Shown here: positions 10,070 through 23,151 of the stretch, piece after piece
Layout of the letters: every line of letters starts with the position of its first letter
How positions within the stretch are numbered: the stretch's first letter is position 1
Assembly (NCBI GenBank): GCA_948567375.1
Contig: OX419756.1
Span: 27,072,552 to 27,136,551 of the forward strand
DNA length: 64,000 bases
Origin: Lunularia cruciata
Lineage: Eukaryota > Streptophyta > Marchantiopsida > Lunulariales > Lunulariaceae
Reading direction: 5' to 3'
Notes under the pieces: generated by a model
What the model saw: only the letters and a program-made list of their open reading frames with translations
What the model was told of the DNA's origin: nothing
Databases searched by the model: none
Position numbers and translations under genes: made by a program

Positions 10070-10410
10070 TTGAGATGGTCATAAGCTCCTAACCTAAGAA
10101 GGAATTATCCATTGTCTCAACTCCATCATAATCATAAGCCTTAGATAACAAATCAAAATTTGAGTTTTTCTTCTTTGGCCTATATTCAATGGTGTGATCA
10201 TACTTGGATTAGAGTATCATCCACCTTGCTAGTCTTCCTTCCACAATAGGGATGTGGAAGATGTGCTTCAAAGCTTTGTGATCTATGGCCATGGGGACTT
10301 CCTCCCATCAAGTAATATTGGAACTTCTTGAGACCAAAATCACTACTACTTCTCTTTCTTTGATTGAATAGTTTCTCTATACTAAGACCATTTTTCTACT
10401 AGCATAAGTT
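10070..10410 (-). pseudogene. E RNase H
   Basis: On the minus strand one frame gives AIDHKALKHIFHIPIVEGRL, then ARWMIL, stop, SKYDHTIEYRPKKKNS. This is the DHKAL...GRLARW...LxEYDFxIxYRPG signature of retrotransposon RNase H. A stop and several substitutions break it. Confidence 0.7.
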
Positions 10411-10411
10411 A

Positions 10412-11385
10412 TTAGGTGATCATGTCATCTTGGTCAAATTGATTAAGAGTGCATTCTATATTTAGATTGGAAGCATTAGTGTAAAGAATGAAAAGTTTAC
10501 TATTAGGTCTAGCAAGAATTGGAGCCATAACAAAGGATTGCTTGAGCTCCTCAACAGCTTTGAGAGTCTCCTTGTCCTCCAAAATCACTATATATTCTAC
10601 ATCCTTCTTCATATAAATGTTCAATGCATAAGCTTTGTTGGAAAATGAAAAGATGAACTTTCTATAGTATCCAATCATTCTCAAGAAATAGTATAATTTT
10701 GTCAAGCTTGAAGGGAATAGAAGCTCTAAGATTTGCCTCATCTATTTAGGATTGATTTCTATTTCATTTTTAGAAATGGTTTGCCTCAAAAATAGATTAC
10801 AACCAAAGATGCACTTGTTTGGGTTGAGTGATGCATTTGCCTCATCCAAGTATTCAAAACCTTGATCAAGTGCTAAACTGCTTCTCCATGCTCCTATATA
10901 CATAAAGTCATCAATGATATCTCTCACAAATTTCCTAATGATTTTTTCAACCACCTTATTCATGAATGATTGAATTGTAGTTGGAGCATTACAAGGCCCA
11001 AAAGGTATGACCTTGAAAGCATAAGTTCTCCAACAATGGGCAATAAATGTGGTGAGTTGGTAATACTCTAGTGTAATCTTGGTTTGGTTATAGCCACTAT
11101 AACCATCTCTAAAAATATACATCCCATGATCCACATTCTCTTCCAAGATTTCATCAATGAATGGCAAGGGGTGGTTGTCCTTCTTGGTAACAAATTGAGC
11201 TTCTTGTGATCCACACATACCCAAATTTTACCAGTCTTCTTCTTCACAATCACAATTAGAGATATGTATTTTGAATTCTCTGCCTCAAAGATAAACTTGG
11301 ATTCCTTGAGTTTATCAATCTCCACTTCCACAATCCAAGGTATTAGTGTGCTAATGCTAATGCTAATGGTGAATATTTCTTGCAT
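10412..11385 (-). pseudogene. E reverse transcriptase
   Basis: Three overlapping open segments cover RT in order. 11385-11068: VEIDKLKESKFIFEAENSKY, VVKKKTGKIWVCVDHKKLN. 11224-10742: KDNHPLPFIDEILEE, FRDGYSGYNQTK, VIPFGPCNAP, IIDDFMYIG. 10741-10412: YYRKFIFSFS, APILARPNSKLF. The catalytic YxDD box is legible as VRDIIDDFMYIG. Segment overlaps mark frameshifts. Confidence 0.85.
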
Positions 11386-11899
11386 GTGACTCCATCTCTA
11401 TCCAATGCTCTTTCAAAGGTGACTTCCTTAAGGTCCTTGTAACTAAAAGAAAACATATGGATAAACCTATACAAATATATTCAAATCTTTACTTTACTTG
11501 GTAACATTTGGATAATACTTGAGGGTAGATAGTCTCTTATATATCTCCTCAATTACCAATGGTGATTTATCAAGGTCCGTCAAAACCTATGGCTTAGGTA
11601 TAAAATCCATGTTATACAAGGGATACACATTTGAATCATATTCAAAATCATTCTCCCTTGATGAAGTATTTTTTTCCATACTTGTGTCCACACCTAAAGC
11701 TCCTTCTTTTGAATTTGATTCCCAATAATTAGAAGATGGTGTATCTAAATGTGAGGTGTTGTTTGTATTAATTACAAAAACTATTACTCAATGGTTTGAT
11801 GATCCAATTCTCAAGTATCCTTTGTGCCATTCATTAGTTGTACAACATGCTCTCAATCATGCCCTCCCAAGTAGCAAATCATAGCTTGAATACTTCAAG

Positions 11900-12180
11900 A
11901 CTTGGAAAATCATGAGTTTTGAACTCCCATAATCAATAATACTACCTTTTCCATCACACCCACAAGTCAAAATTGTTGCTTGTTTGCCATGCTCACCACA
12001 AATTTTGAAGATCTAAAGGGTGTCATACACAACTTCTTCATCAACCTCTCAAACATAACATTCCCTTAGATCCTCCATCAACAAGTGCATCTTGGATGTT
12101 GGATGTTGGATGTTGTGACCATTCACCTTCAGATCAATCTTGGAAGTGTATTCAAAAGCCTCTTATAGTGCTTGTTTTGC
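11900..12180 (-). pseudogene. E protease-like region
   Basis: Minus-strand text reads KIDLKVNGHNIQ, then ALVDGGSKGNVM and MANKQQF. In gypsy elements the retropepsin active site commonly appears as (A)LVDGGSxxN. Frames are broken around it. 11.4-11.9 kb connects it to RT with no clear motif. A short 7-bp tandem (TGGATGT, about 12093-12117) overlaps it. Confidence 0.5.
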
Positions 12181-12199
12181 ATCCACCACCTCCAATTAT

Positions 12200-15100
12200 A
12201 TTAGAGCTTTCTCCTTTGCTTTCTCTTTTCTCTTTTCTCTTTTCTCTTGTTTCTTGTAGAACTCAAATCACTCCTATGTTCCTTCCTCAAGGTAGAATTC
12301 AAAGCAATGAGTCAGAAGATTGTGATATTATCCTTATGACTACAAACATCCTCCAATGTAGTGTAGTCTCTATGACAATCTAATGTCAGTGTACTAGTAC
12401 TAAAATGGTAACAATAGGCTTTCCTTTGAGGATACAATTCAAAAATGTTTAGCAGCGGAGAGAAATGTCACCTTTGGAGTTCTTTATTATATTTCCTATT
12501 TAACCTCTTGGGTAGAACTACTCCTAGAAGAGTGTAGTGTCACTCCATGTAATTCACTTTTAAAAAGGAGAAAAAATTCACTTTCACTACAAATCTTCAA
12601 ATTATTTCTAAAGGTGATGGCTCACTTTGCACCAAAGGTCACTTCACGCCAAAAACTACCACTCTAAAGTTTGCATACCCTTTCAATAAAATGCAACTCC
12701 AAAGGAGTCTTGTATCAATTGGTTGAGTTGCTTTATGTTTTCATGGTACTTTCAATGCTCTAGATTAACCTTCAATACATCTCATTGCTTCTTTAGAACC
12801 TAAAAGATCAAACATCCCAAACAAGTGCAAATGTCTCACTACACTCATACACGTGTTTCTACTTTGAGGTTCCTCACCACTACTAAACAAAGTCATTTGA
12901 TCAATACTCAATGTGCAGACAAAGAGCAAAAGATAGTTGGATGGTCTCTTTGCTAATTTCCTTGATTACCAAAAAAGTGAACTCAAATAACATTAGGCCA
13001 AAGCCCTATATACATTTCCTATTTCTCAACAAAGAGATCCAATGACCAAGTGAACTACAAAAATCTCCTATTAACATTTTGATTTTCTATCACTAATCCT
13101 CTCCTCTTATCATATCTTATTTAAGTGGTTTAATTAAGCTTCTTCCATGTGTTAAGGAAGATGTCAAATCTTCCCTTGTAAACTTATCCGCCTTTGGACT
13201 TTGATAACAAAAAATTTCTACCATTATAGAGGTCTTCCTTGCCAAAGGTGTCTTTCACACCAAAGTTGTTTTACACTTAGAATATTTTCATCTATCTAAC
13301 CCTTATTTTCATCTATCAAAGCCTTTGCCTAGAATTAGCCTACCGTCAAAAGATCTTTGACTAGAAAGATCTTTGGCTACCCTATTGTAACTACCTTTGC
13401 CTACATATATCCTAATCATCCTATCTCTCTTACACTTATAGTCTAGGAATTTGAGAAGTAGCATATTTATTGATTCAACATACATTTGGTCAAAATGTTT
13501 GATCAATCACATTGCTAGTTGATCGAGTTACTTGCTTGAGTAGACCTTCACCTTTAGAGTCTCAAGTTGTAACTTTGGCTTGTGGATTTTCATGTGGTGC
13601 AACCTTATTGCTTTCTCTTTGATGCCCACCAATTGGTCTTTTTTATCCTCCATCCATTGTATCTTCATCTTTTCTTCCTCCAAGCCAATGCAAATTGCGT
13701 ACACTTTTGCCATTAGTTCCTCCTTCATCTTGCCTCAATCTGGCCTCCTTCTCCTCCTCTTTTCTATTCAAATCAACTTACAATTGGCTAAGTTGGAGGT
13801 TTGCTTTGGTGTAGTAGCAATTCAATCGTACTTCCATTGTGACTATGTTCATCTTGGCTATGTCCAATTTGCTTTAGATGTTGGCTACTCCTTTATTGTA
13901 AGCTCATGGTCGCTTCTCAAAATCCTAGTTTTGTTGATTTTGCTCAAGTTGAAGGATCCACATATCTCCTTGTAGCTTTCTGATATCTTCTTTGTACTTT
14001 ACTCCATATGACCTTGAGAAAAGCATTTTTCTTCTTCAACTCAAAGTTCTTATCCACATGTTGTTTACTCTTTGACCTTCTTCCTTGTATAGATCTCCCA
14101 CCTTAGCTACCTTTTCCTTTGCCTTCTTCCTTTCTACCTCCGTTTGATGGGAGTTCTTGTGAAGTTTCTTCACCAAGGAGGTGTAGTTGGTCACTTCCTT
14201 TGGCATTCTTGGTACATGGGCAAGAGCTTCTCCATCAACTCTAGAATTGATCCCACCAAATGGATGACCTATTGTGATAATGATGCCATTTGGTATGCTT
14301 TCTCCTCAAGTAGGTTCTTCTTCCTCCAACTACTTCCTCTCCTTCAAAGGTCATCCTTCTTTTTCCTTGATGTCTACTTGTTCTTTGCCTTGTGCACTAG
14401 ATGTTTGGCAATAATTTTTTCTTCTTCTTTTAGTATGGAATCTTTGGCTTTATGTACATCACCTTTCATTTCAAATACTACTTACTTGAGCTTCCTTTCT
14501 TCCTCCTTGAACTTTGTACCCAAATTTCTTATTTCTTTGTCATGTGTGCCTTTAATATGGACTGCACTTCCAGCTCAAATGTCTTCTTCCTAATTTGGTT
14601 GAGGCTGCTAAAATTCTTTATCACTATGTGTTTCTTTTTTTGGCATAAACTTTACCTCTTTGCTCATCTTCCTCCTCCTTGCTTGAAGATAGCTTCATGA
14701 GTGTGAAGGAGTTCTCTCTCTCTCCTACTCTCCTTACTATGATTGTCTTTGGCCTTGTCTTCCAAAGATTCCTCAACCATCTACAAGTTCTTCCTTGCCC
14801 TCTTTGCCTTTACTTTTGGTCTTCTAGATATCAATCTCTTTTGCTTCTTTGTTGAAGCCAAAGGTATTTCCTACTTCTTCTACATGCTCAAATTTACCTA
14901 TGTGCATATTCTTCATCAATTTCTTTGTACTTTGGAACATTGCTCTCCCCTCTGGCTATGACTAGAAGTACCCCTTTGGATGGAAATGACTTTGGAACTT
15001 ATTTCTTTCTTCCTTGTTAAGAAGATTCAATTTCATATAGAAAAGTAACACAAACACAAATAAATATGTCATTCTTCCATCCTTGTTTATGTCCTTGCAC

Positions 15101-15300
15101 ATGCTTTGAGTTGGAATGTAGAACATATGGAAGATGCAAAACCTCCTTCATCACCAAATCACTCTCATCCATAGGAATTGCAATCTTGATAGCTTCTACC
15201 TTGGAAGAAGGTTTCTCATATCTCACCTTACTTAAAATTTATGATTTCACAAAATTCTTGGTAAGCATGGCTACTATCCTAATCACTAATTTACTAGTGA
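12200..15300 (-). pseudogene. E upstream region coding a Lys/Glu-rich coiled coil
   Basis: The minus strand encodes long charged stretches: EELMAKVYAICIGLEEEKMK and KIQWMEDKKDQLVGIKEKAI at 13728-13528, and LVKKLHKNSHQTEVERKKAK near 14180-14110. Similar text interrupted by stops runs on to about 15.2 kb. The composition and heptad-like spacing suggest a coiled coil. It stands where gag should be in element E, but I see no gag motif or zinc knuckle. The plus strand is pyrimidine-rich only as its complement. 12.4-13.3 kb shows no clear motif. Confidence 0.4.
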
Positions 15301-15304
15301 TTAC

Positions 15305-16778
15305 TGGTGATCTTTGCTTTCTGATCTGATTTCAACATCCTTCTCTTCAATTTGTCTCTCCATGTTGTTCAAAGGTTACATGTATGGAGGCCAAGGACGT
15401 CTAGGAAGATAGGCACTAAAAAAATCATTGTTCTACTCAAGCTCCTTCTCCTCATGGGACTCCATCTCTCCTTTCTTTGACCCGTCCTTGTTCTCCTTGG
15501 AGTGGTTGTGCTCCTTGGTCTCAAAACCAAATATTGCACAATTCCATAAGAATGGGTCCACCAAAGTGCAATGTTTTAGCCCACCAGTGTTGAGTCAGGA
15601 CTACCTCTCCACCTCCTCTAAGTGCCCCTGCTATCTTTAAGCATAGGCAATGGCTTCAAAAATAGTGCAAGGATTTTGTGCCATTACCTCTTGGCCAATT
15701 CACTCTTTTGATCCCCATTTGTCAAGAATTATCAAGAGCTTTTGCTAGACTCGTATTAATTATCACAACCTGCAGATCAAGAAATGCCTCCAAATACTCT
15801 AGTATGTTGTTCTTTTACTTCAACCTCTATATTTAGGTTTGGGCCATCTGCATAGAATTCACAAATTCAAAATTCTTCAATAGTCCTTTGTGCATTGTGG
15901 TCCAAGTGATCTCTCTTCATTTTGCTAACATCAATTGTTCCCAAGCATTGTACTATATGAGTGCTTTATTGATAAAGTACCCACATGCAAACACGCCTAT
16001 GGAATCGTCAATGATCTTAGTTGTGAATAATCAAAAGTGTCAATTCATTCTTGAAATCCAGTTTTCCACTACTCCCATGGAACATTGTTCCTTGTAAGGC
16101 TTGATGTTGCAAGTCTTCTTCATCTATAGTAAAAATATGGCTTCAATGTTTATCCGGGTTGGTGTCATTGGCTTGGATACCATTGTAATATTCCGAGGAC
16201 ATGAGAACTCCCAAGAAAAACACAAGAGAGAAAACACAAAACTTCAACACTCAATACTCTACTCCAAAGGAGCACCTTGTCTTTATTCTATAGCAAAGAA
16301 GATCCCCTCAAAGGAAGCTCCACCCTTGGATCAGATATGTGGATTGGTGATATGTCAGCAAGCTCCACCCTTAGTTTAGTTGCATGGATGGTAGACATGT
16401 CAATCCTTGTCCTTTTTGGTTGGTCAAACAAGTTTGATTAGAAGGAATCTTTAGAATCTTCTTGTAGGAAGCTTAGAATCGCATGGGTGAGGTACCATTA
16501 GAAAGATCTTTGCGAGAGTCAAACAGTGAGGAGGAGAAGGCAAGGTTATTTTATCCAAAGTGGAGAGAATGTTTCTATTTTTAGACCTAATTCATCTGTT
16601 TAGGCCTCCAAAATTGGCTCTAAAATTTTGAGTGTATTTTTTACTTTTGCTTTATTAGTAGAAGTTATCTTTTGGTGAAACCTCTATCTGATTTACTAAT
16701 CCACAACATACAACATCCTTCTTGATGTTACCAAGCCAATTTACACCTCTAGTAATATGTCTAGCTATTTGTTTTACA
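15305..16778 (-). mobile_element. Family-A fragment A0 (5' LTR and part of gag)
   Basis: Minus-strand family-A element: 5' LTR 16184-16778 and gag from 16160 down to about 15305. The LTR is 595 bp because it has only one U3 unit. gag N-terminus and ORF0 are missing: gag joins the primer-binding site within about 40 bp (TTTATCCGGG near 16150, GATACCAT at 16176-16183). Protease, RT and integrase are absent; element E lies there instead. gag is full of stops. Confidence 0.8.
16184..16778 (-). repeat. 5' LTR of A0 (single-unit U3 type)
   Basis: Plus-strand text runs from TGTAATATTCCGAGG next to the primer-binding site to GCTATTTGTTTTACA. It lacks the 156-bp U3 duplication of A1, A2 and A4. Confidence 0.8.
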
Positions 16779-19700
16779 TATATCCACTTGACCATATAAC
16801 CATAGCAATTAATGTCACTTATAGTCATGTAAGTGTATATATGTTATGTAGATTTTAATATCTATTATTTGAAGATTTTAATTTAATAAATATAATAATT
16901 ATTCAATTATAAATATATTTTTATATAAATTTTAAATAAATAATATTGTAATATTTTTTACATTGCTGTATATAATATTTTAGAACTTAGATGTTAAAAA
17001 AATGCCTAGTTGTCAATATACCTAGTTATAATATACCACCTAGTTAGTAATAAATTTTAATATAAGAAATTATGGATATTGATGTGCTATACTTGGTTTG
17101 TAAGTCATAATTTGACCATTTCAATTCCTAATATCATGTGAGTTATTTAAGTGAAAAGGGTATATAGGTTTATTGAGACTTAAAATAAAGAGAATTAAAG
17201 GTTTTGCTGCACAAATGGGCCATACTTATCTAAAAGTCCAAATTATAGATGTAGAGATCATTTGGTGTAATTAAGTCATTTCAATGGGATATTACATCTT
17301 GCAACCTTTAAGAACATAGGTACCATACCGTTTGAGGAATCAAAAGAAAGAAATTTGACTAAGGCCAAATAGTTTAGGCTTAGATTCAGAAATATTAAGG
17401 TATGGTTGTAGAAGTTTAGTCAAAGATGTATGATAAACTCAAACAAAAGTTACATATTTTGGTATTATATGCTTGGAATCTATAATTAGTATGAAACTAG
17501 TCAACCCTAAAAATTAACAATACAACTTATACTATATATAGAGAGACACTCTACCTTGGATCTTATCTCTAATGACATAACAAATAACATTTATTAATAT
17601 ACCATCTTCCCCTTATAAAGCATATTTTTTTAATAAATTCCATCTACTTTATAAGAGTATATTTCTAAAATTCATCTTTTTTATATATCAAAAGGCAATT
17701 ATTTAAATTTATTTTCTTTATTTTCTTTGTTTAACTAAGTTCATCCAACATCAAAGATAAGAAAGGATATAGTAAATACCAATTTTTCATTAGTCTAGAT
17801 ATTAATTATATTGTATAAAACTTAAAATGATTGATTGATTACATTTCACTTATGAATGTAAAGATCTTAGCTTTAAATAAGTGATCATATTTCTTATTAT
17901 GGTAGATCATATTTCTAAAATAAATATCTTAGATATAATTATTGTTAAAAAATTTTATTGCAAAATATATATTAATAATCTATAATGGGAAAAATACCAC
18001 AATTTTATAGAATTATTCTTAAAATAAGATAATCCGTATTAGTAACTTTTGAAACAAATTTTTAAAAATTATACTTAAGCTAAAATCTATAATTTTTCCA
18101 AATCAATGACCATGATATTTTGATTACAGAAATTTTTCAAAATGAAAATCAATTATTATGAAAAAGATCAATATATCTTTTTCAAACTGCACTGATTTTA
18201 AAATAAAATATTTGAATATTCCTACATTAGGATCATAAAGATTCAAAAATACTTTCCACTTTGTCAAATCCGAGAGGATGAAGGCCAAAAGATAAATAGA
18301 GCAATTTAATTATACTTACATAATACTTACAGAGGATATCACGATAACCTTTTTCTAAAATATGAATACTATAAACAATGTTGATGAAAGATATCTAGTA
18401 CTTATAACCTTAGTTAACTGCAAATCCTTACAAAGAATGCAAAAAGTAGATGTTGACCAAATAATAACTCTTTCAGGAGTAAGAAGGTCTACTTATTGGA
18501 TGGAATCTAAATAAATTGTTGGATGTAGTATAAAGAATTTCCTATTATCAAAGAATCCTCTTAGAACTTAAGCATATGAGAGGTACTATTTTCTTTCTTG
18601 CAAATTTGGATACGCTAGGTTTCTAGGGTAAATAGTTGGAATAAATGATCAAACCCACTATTTAACATAACAGATTTGAATTATGTTAATAGATAAAACA
18701 AATTGACCACCTATAATGCAACTAATTTTCTAATATAGATATAAATTTCAACAACCAAATTATGCTTATTAGTCCAAAACATATTTATAAGTAATCAAAG
18801 ATAGCATTTAAGTAGTTTAGAATACACACCCTAAATATGTTTTCCACACTGAATTATTAAAAAAATGATTGTATATCTAATTACAATTATCCTTTGCACT
18901 ATATAATGTGAGAGCTTATGATTAAATAAGAAAACTTTACCAATTAGGGTAATTTTTATCATAATTTATCATATTCACATAACATTCAACAACTCAAAGA
19001 TGCATATTAATTAAATAAAATCATAGAAATTAAGAAATTTAGTTTAAGTTCAAAATTGTATATGAATAATGTGGTACATACATATTCTCCATATAAAAAT
19101 ATAAAAATAACAAACTATCTAATATGCATGGAATAATTACCCTGCTCAATTTCTTGTGTGAAATAGGATAGTTTGTAGGTATTCAATGGTGTGTATTCAA
19201 TGTGTTAATATAAGGTTGTGCATGATAACATGGCATGATCCATTATCACTAAAAGAATATATCGATCTTGCATTTTGTATTAGTCTCTAGTCAGAATTTT
19301 CTCGTTGACCTTTATTTCATTCCATCCTAGAGTATCTACCTATTTTGAAACAATATGTAATAACTCTTTAGAATAAGAAACAACTGATTTATCAAAGCGA
19401 ATATAACATATAGGATAGTCAACAGAGTGAGCCAGATTTTCAAGCATGAGAAACTCACTCCATGTCATCCGATCAATTTAATCATATTAATTTTATTTTT
19501 TATTTTTTCGTTTATTTTTTATTTTTTTAAATATAATTATCGAAGAATATATTTACCATACAAATATATTTATTTTAATTTTTATAGATTTATATATAAT
19601 ATTTAATTTTTATTTCTATTATATATTTTTTATAGACTCAATTATATAATAATAAAAGATAATTCTATTAATGTATATACATATCTAATTAATAAAGCAT

Positions 19701-20000
19701 GATTCTTTATCCTTTATGAACTCCTATTCTCAAAAAAAACATTTGTTTAATTCTTTGACTTAAAAAAATAAATCCTAGAGCCGAATACTATAACGATATG
19801 TTTTCTACATAATAAATAGTTTTCTTGTTTCTTGCTATACAGAACTTACAGCAAATACATCAAAGATTAAGACCAAAACCAAGTAATTGAAGATGAAACA
19901 TTACTTAAAGACACTACAACCAAGTAAACCGATAATGAGGTAATATTTGAGCCACTGATGTGCCCAATAGGATGTCCCAGATGTCCCAGTTGGCAGTAGA
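16779..20000. other. AT-rich region, no genes seen
   Basis: Very AT-rich, with many short A/T runs, most strongly at 16.8-17.0 and 19.45-19.75 kb. No open frame longer than noise, no LTR ends and no known domain were found. The composition changes near 19.9-20.0 kb, where the gene island begins. Confidence 0.6.
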
Positions 20001-21073
20001 AGATTTTCATTACCTTTGATTCACTCGGCATATAGTGAACTCAATCCTGATTTTATTCATGATTTATAATTACGGACAACTTATGAGAGAAAATCGGACC
20101 CATGTCCAGAATTTGACATGTGAAAGTCACAATCCCTACAGTGATACTCTTAGATAGTTGTTTTCCTGCCTTGATGATTGAACTCCCTGCTGCGGAGTTT
20201 GTCAGGATTATTGCTAGTTTTACACATATTTATCGATTACGCTTTGCACTATAATACTCGTTGACCTCGGCTTGATGGGTCGGACCCAGAAAAGTGCGCA
20301 AGCAAGAAATGAGTTCAAAAGATGAAACTCCTATTCTTTAAAAGAAGACGGATTTCACAAGGGCTATACGACACCTGCGGTAGTTCTATGAACTGCTACA
20401 GTCTCATTCATTTCCATGTGAAGCAGGACCAGACAACATTCTCTGTTCTCACTTCTGTCCTTCCTCCATATCTAGCTCCACTTGATGACCATCTGTAACA
20501 CAAATTCGTTAGCGAAGTTCATTGTAAATTATACCATCCACACAGTCGAGAACAAACGGAGGTTTCATCAAATTTCGTACTTTAAAAAATTCAGCTGTTC
20601 ACTGATTATTTTTGTGTAGAACGTGTAACCCTGATTTCTGTTACAGGCTGCATGTAACTGAATGAGAGGGATAAATCTCCTAATTTAGATCTATGTACAA
20701 AATTGGCGTACGACACCTTGCTCATCTGCTAGAAGGGCCTTATTTGTTTAAGCACCCCATATTATGGCGTCGCTGAAAGTATATGCAGACTGACACGAGC
20801 GCGCTCAGAAAATGTACTCATGATAATGAGAACTTCTCATGTAGCAACAATTTCGTTAAACCAACGCCTCCTTCAACAAGTCAGGACTTCCATGGGGCGA
20901 AAACTTCGTACTGGCTTCTTCACTGACAGGCTCCTTCCAAGTAGTAGACGTGGTTGCAACCTTCGTATCATATGGTCGGACTCAAAACACTTTCTAGACA
21001 CTCGGAACGAACTGCTGCTCACCCTGACGAAAAATTTTACTCTAAAACCTGGAGTGCAAGATCTCTAACAATC
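20001..21073 (-). other. 3' flank of the TOUSLED gene
   Basis: Follows the stop codon of the kinase gene on the minus strand and should hold the 3' untranslated region. No confident polyadenylation signal was picked: AATAAG near 20729 and AATAAA near 20053 (minus strand) are candidates. The plus-strand frame at 20820-21068 shows no domain and is treated as chance. Confidence 0.45.
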
Positions 21074-23151
21074 TCAGGGTTTGCGTTTCACGTATGATAA
21101 ATACGGATCTTGGGCGGCGGTTAGCACATCTGGCCTATCTGCCTGATTGTACGTCAGGCAACGGCGGATGAAATCCTGTAATCACGACAGCGGGATCATA
21201 ATGAAAATCGGCAGACGACAGCATTGCTTTCTGATGAATCCACTCCAGAGCACTGTAATTCTATGCCAGCTTTGAGGTATAAAACCAAAACTAGTGTACA
21301 AATTCATATGTTGTAAGCATGTCTCTGCATCTAAAATCCAGACGATTACCTTGGCCTCAGAGGAAACTGACGGCCGTGCTGGGAAATCCACCTTGTGAGC
21401 TTTAACTATTGTATCTTCTCTTAAAATTCTCTCTTGGGTTTGATCGTGCCCAAAGGGCCGTCTACCGAAGAGCATCTGATAAAACAGAACCCCGGCAGAC
21501 CACACATCAACCTGCAAACAAGAGTTTTTGAAGTATGAGAACCCTAAAGCCTGCCGGGCTGAAGGATTCAAACCCGAAGGCATCCTTTTCACACCCACCA
21601 TTATTTCCAGCCAATCACATTCTCAAAATAAGCTCTCAAAAATCAAGCAACAACAAGCGAGAGTTTTGGTCTAGCATGCACCATAATGAAATGATAATCC
21701 ACCACAACACTCGATAGTAGGTCCAAAATAATACACCACCAGCTGGCATGATATGTTCATGGTAAAAGTTTAAATGATACCTTGGAGGATATCAAAGGAA
21801 TTTTATGCATTTCAAAACACTCTGGAGGTAAGTACCTGATACACGGCGGAATACCAAACAGTTCAATCAATCCTCTAATGCTTCAGATCATAGAGGTATG
21901 AGACAAAACAGCTAAATCAGAACTCTCTACCACTACTATCTAATGGCCCTTCTAGAAGTAATTCCAGATTCAAACTTTTGACTTCAAATGGAGATATATC
22001 ATATACGAGCTTACCAATAGGTTCCTGCACCTTGCGAGGTGAGCTCCATACCCTGAGAACCGACCTCATCTTCCACAATTTTGCTGAGTCCAAAATCAGT
22101 CATTTTTGCAACTCCGACCTCATCAAAGAGGACATTTCCTGGCTTGAGATCATAATGTATGATTCTTTGACCTCGTCTGTTGAGGTAGACGAGACCTGAA
22201 AAGATTTGAACCAGTATACTTCGAGCATCTCTCTCAGGTAAGCTAGGAGTTGCTTTGAGAGTAGCGTCAAGATCTTTGCCTGAACGGCAACAAAAACAAG
22301 CATGCATGCAGACTTTAAAGTTTGCAAGTATTCTACAGTAGATTGCATCTCGAAACAGTGTTAAGTTCAGATAGTTCCGATCTGAAGGACTTTCGAGATA
22401 TGCAGATGTAGCTAGTTTAGCTTGATTAAGAGCAAAACAAATATGCTTATGTGGTTCTCAACAAGGGTAGAAACTAAAACAGTAGACTGGAACATATGCT
22501 CAAGGCACTGAAAAATAAGATTGCAACAATACATGCATACAATGACAAGACAAAAAGCCGGCAGTACTTGCAATGCTGGAAAGACGACATACCACTGCAG
22601 TACTCAAGCACTGTACAAAAAGTGTTCTGATCAATTTCAAAAATGTCCCAGAGTCGTACAATATGATTATGAATCAAGCCCTTGTGTATATTGTACTCTC
22701 GAATTGCATGGCGGACGTAGCTTCTTTTCTTCTCTTCACCCCACTGTGCATTCAGGCCATGCAACTTGCAGGCGACGTACTTGTAGTCAACCAAATCATA
22801 AGCCTGAGCCAAACAGTATTTCAAACGGGTGATCTACATATCGACTGATGCGACTGTAATACTGATCACTTTCACCTTCTTCCTGAGACCTGGTTACATA
22901 TTGCAATAAACAAGTATACATGGATGGAGAAAACGAGTACTGTCGGGTCAATGACATTGTGTGTAGCACACCTTATAAACCTCACTAAATCCCCCTTTGC
23001 CAAGAAGATTTAGCAGAGCGTAGCGGTTATGCAGTATCGGGAAGTGATTGAATCGCGACCCATCTTCATCTCTTATGCGCTTCAACTCACGTATATGGCA
23101 TGCTTTCTCATGCTCATACCTATCTTTGTCTCTAAGAGTCACTTCCTCTTC
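21074..23151 (-). other. TSL: Kinase-domain exons 12-17 of TSL
   Basis: Exon 12 (60 codons) carries [16 protein letters not shown], the invariant lead-in of this family, then the glycine loop [12 protein letters not shown]. Exon 13 has the ATP-binding Lys in [13 protein letters not shown] and ends VLEYCS. Exon 14 has the catalytic loop [13 protein letters not shown] and the DFG motif [11 protein letters not shown], ending QGAGTY. Exon 15 (55 nt) supplies YLPPECFE, the APE-equivalent. Exon 16 gives [20 protein letters not shown]. Exon 17 gives [20 protein letters not shown] and ends at TGA 21076-21074. All residues needed for catalysis are present. Introns here are 173-487 bp and typical of plants. 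Confidence 0.95.

Larger units (their letters stand above)
9600..15300 (-). mobile_element. Tat/Athila-like gypsy remnant (E)
   Basis: Reading the minus strand from 15300 down: a lysine/glutamate-rich coiled-coil-coding region, protease-like text, reverse transcriptase, RNase H and the integrase zinc finger. The RT style (NHPLPFIDEILEE, GYSGYNQ, VIPFGPCNAPTTIQSFMNKV) and the integrase finger (HDGFMCRSHFV, FKILDAGYHW) resemble the Tat/Athila branch of plant gypsy elements more than the chromoviruses in this window. No LTRs were located and integrase stops at about 9.65 kb. The right edge meets family-A gag at about 15.30 kb. Heavily mutated. Confidence 0.75.

Noticed and set aside
13580-14961. 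Plus-strand hydrophobic, Phe/Leu/Ser-rich frames that look membrane-like
   Set aside because: They are the antisense of the Lys/Glu-rich coiled-coil region of E; purine-rich coding sequence reads as hydrophobic on its complement.
20820-21068. Open frame of 82 codons on the plus strand beside the last kinase exon
   Set aside because: No recognisable domain; it overlaps the 3' flank of the kinase gene and is within chance length.
22521-22848. Plus-strand frames across kinase exon 13
   Set aside because: They are the complement of a confidently assigned exon and show no domain of their own.
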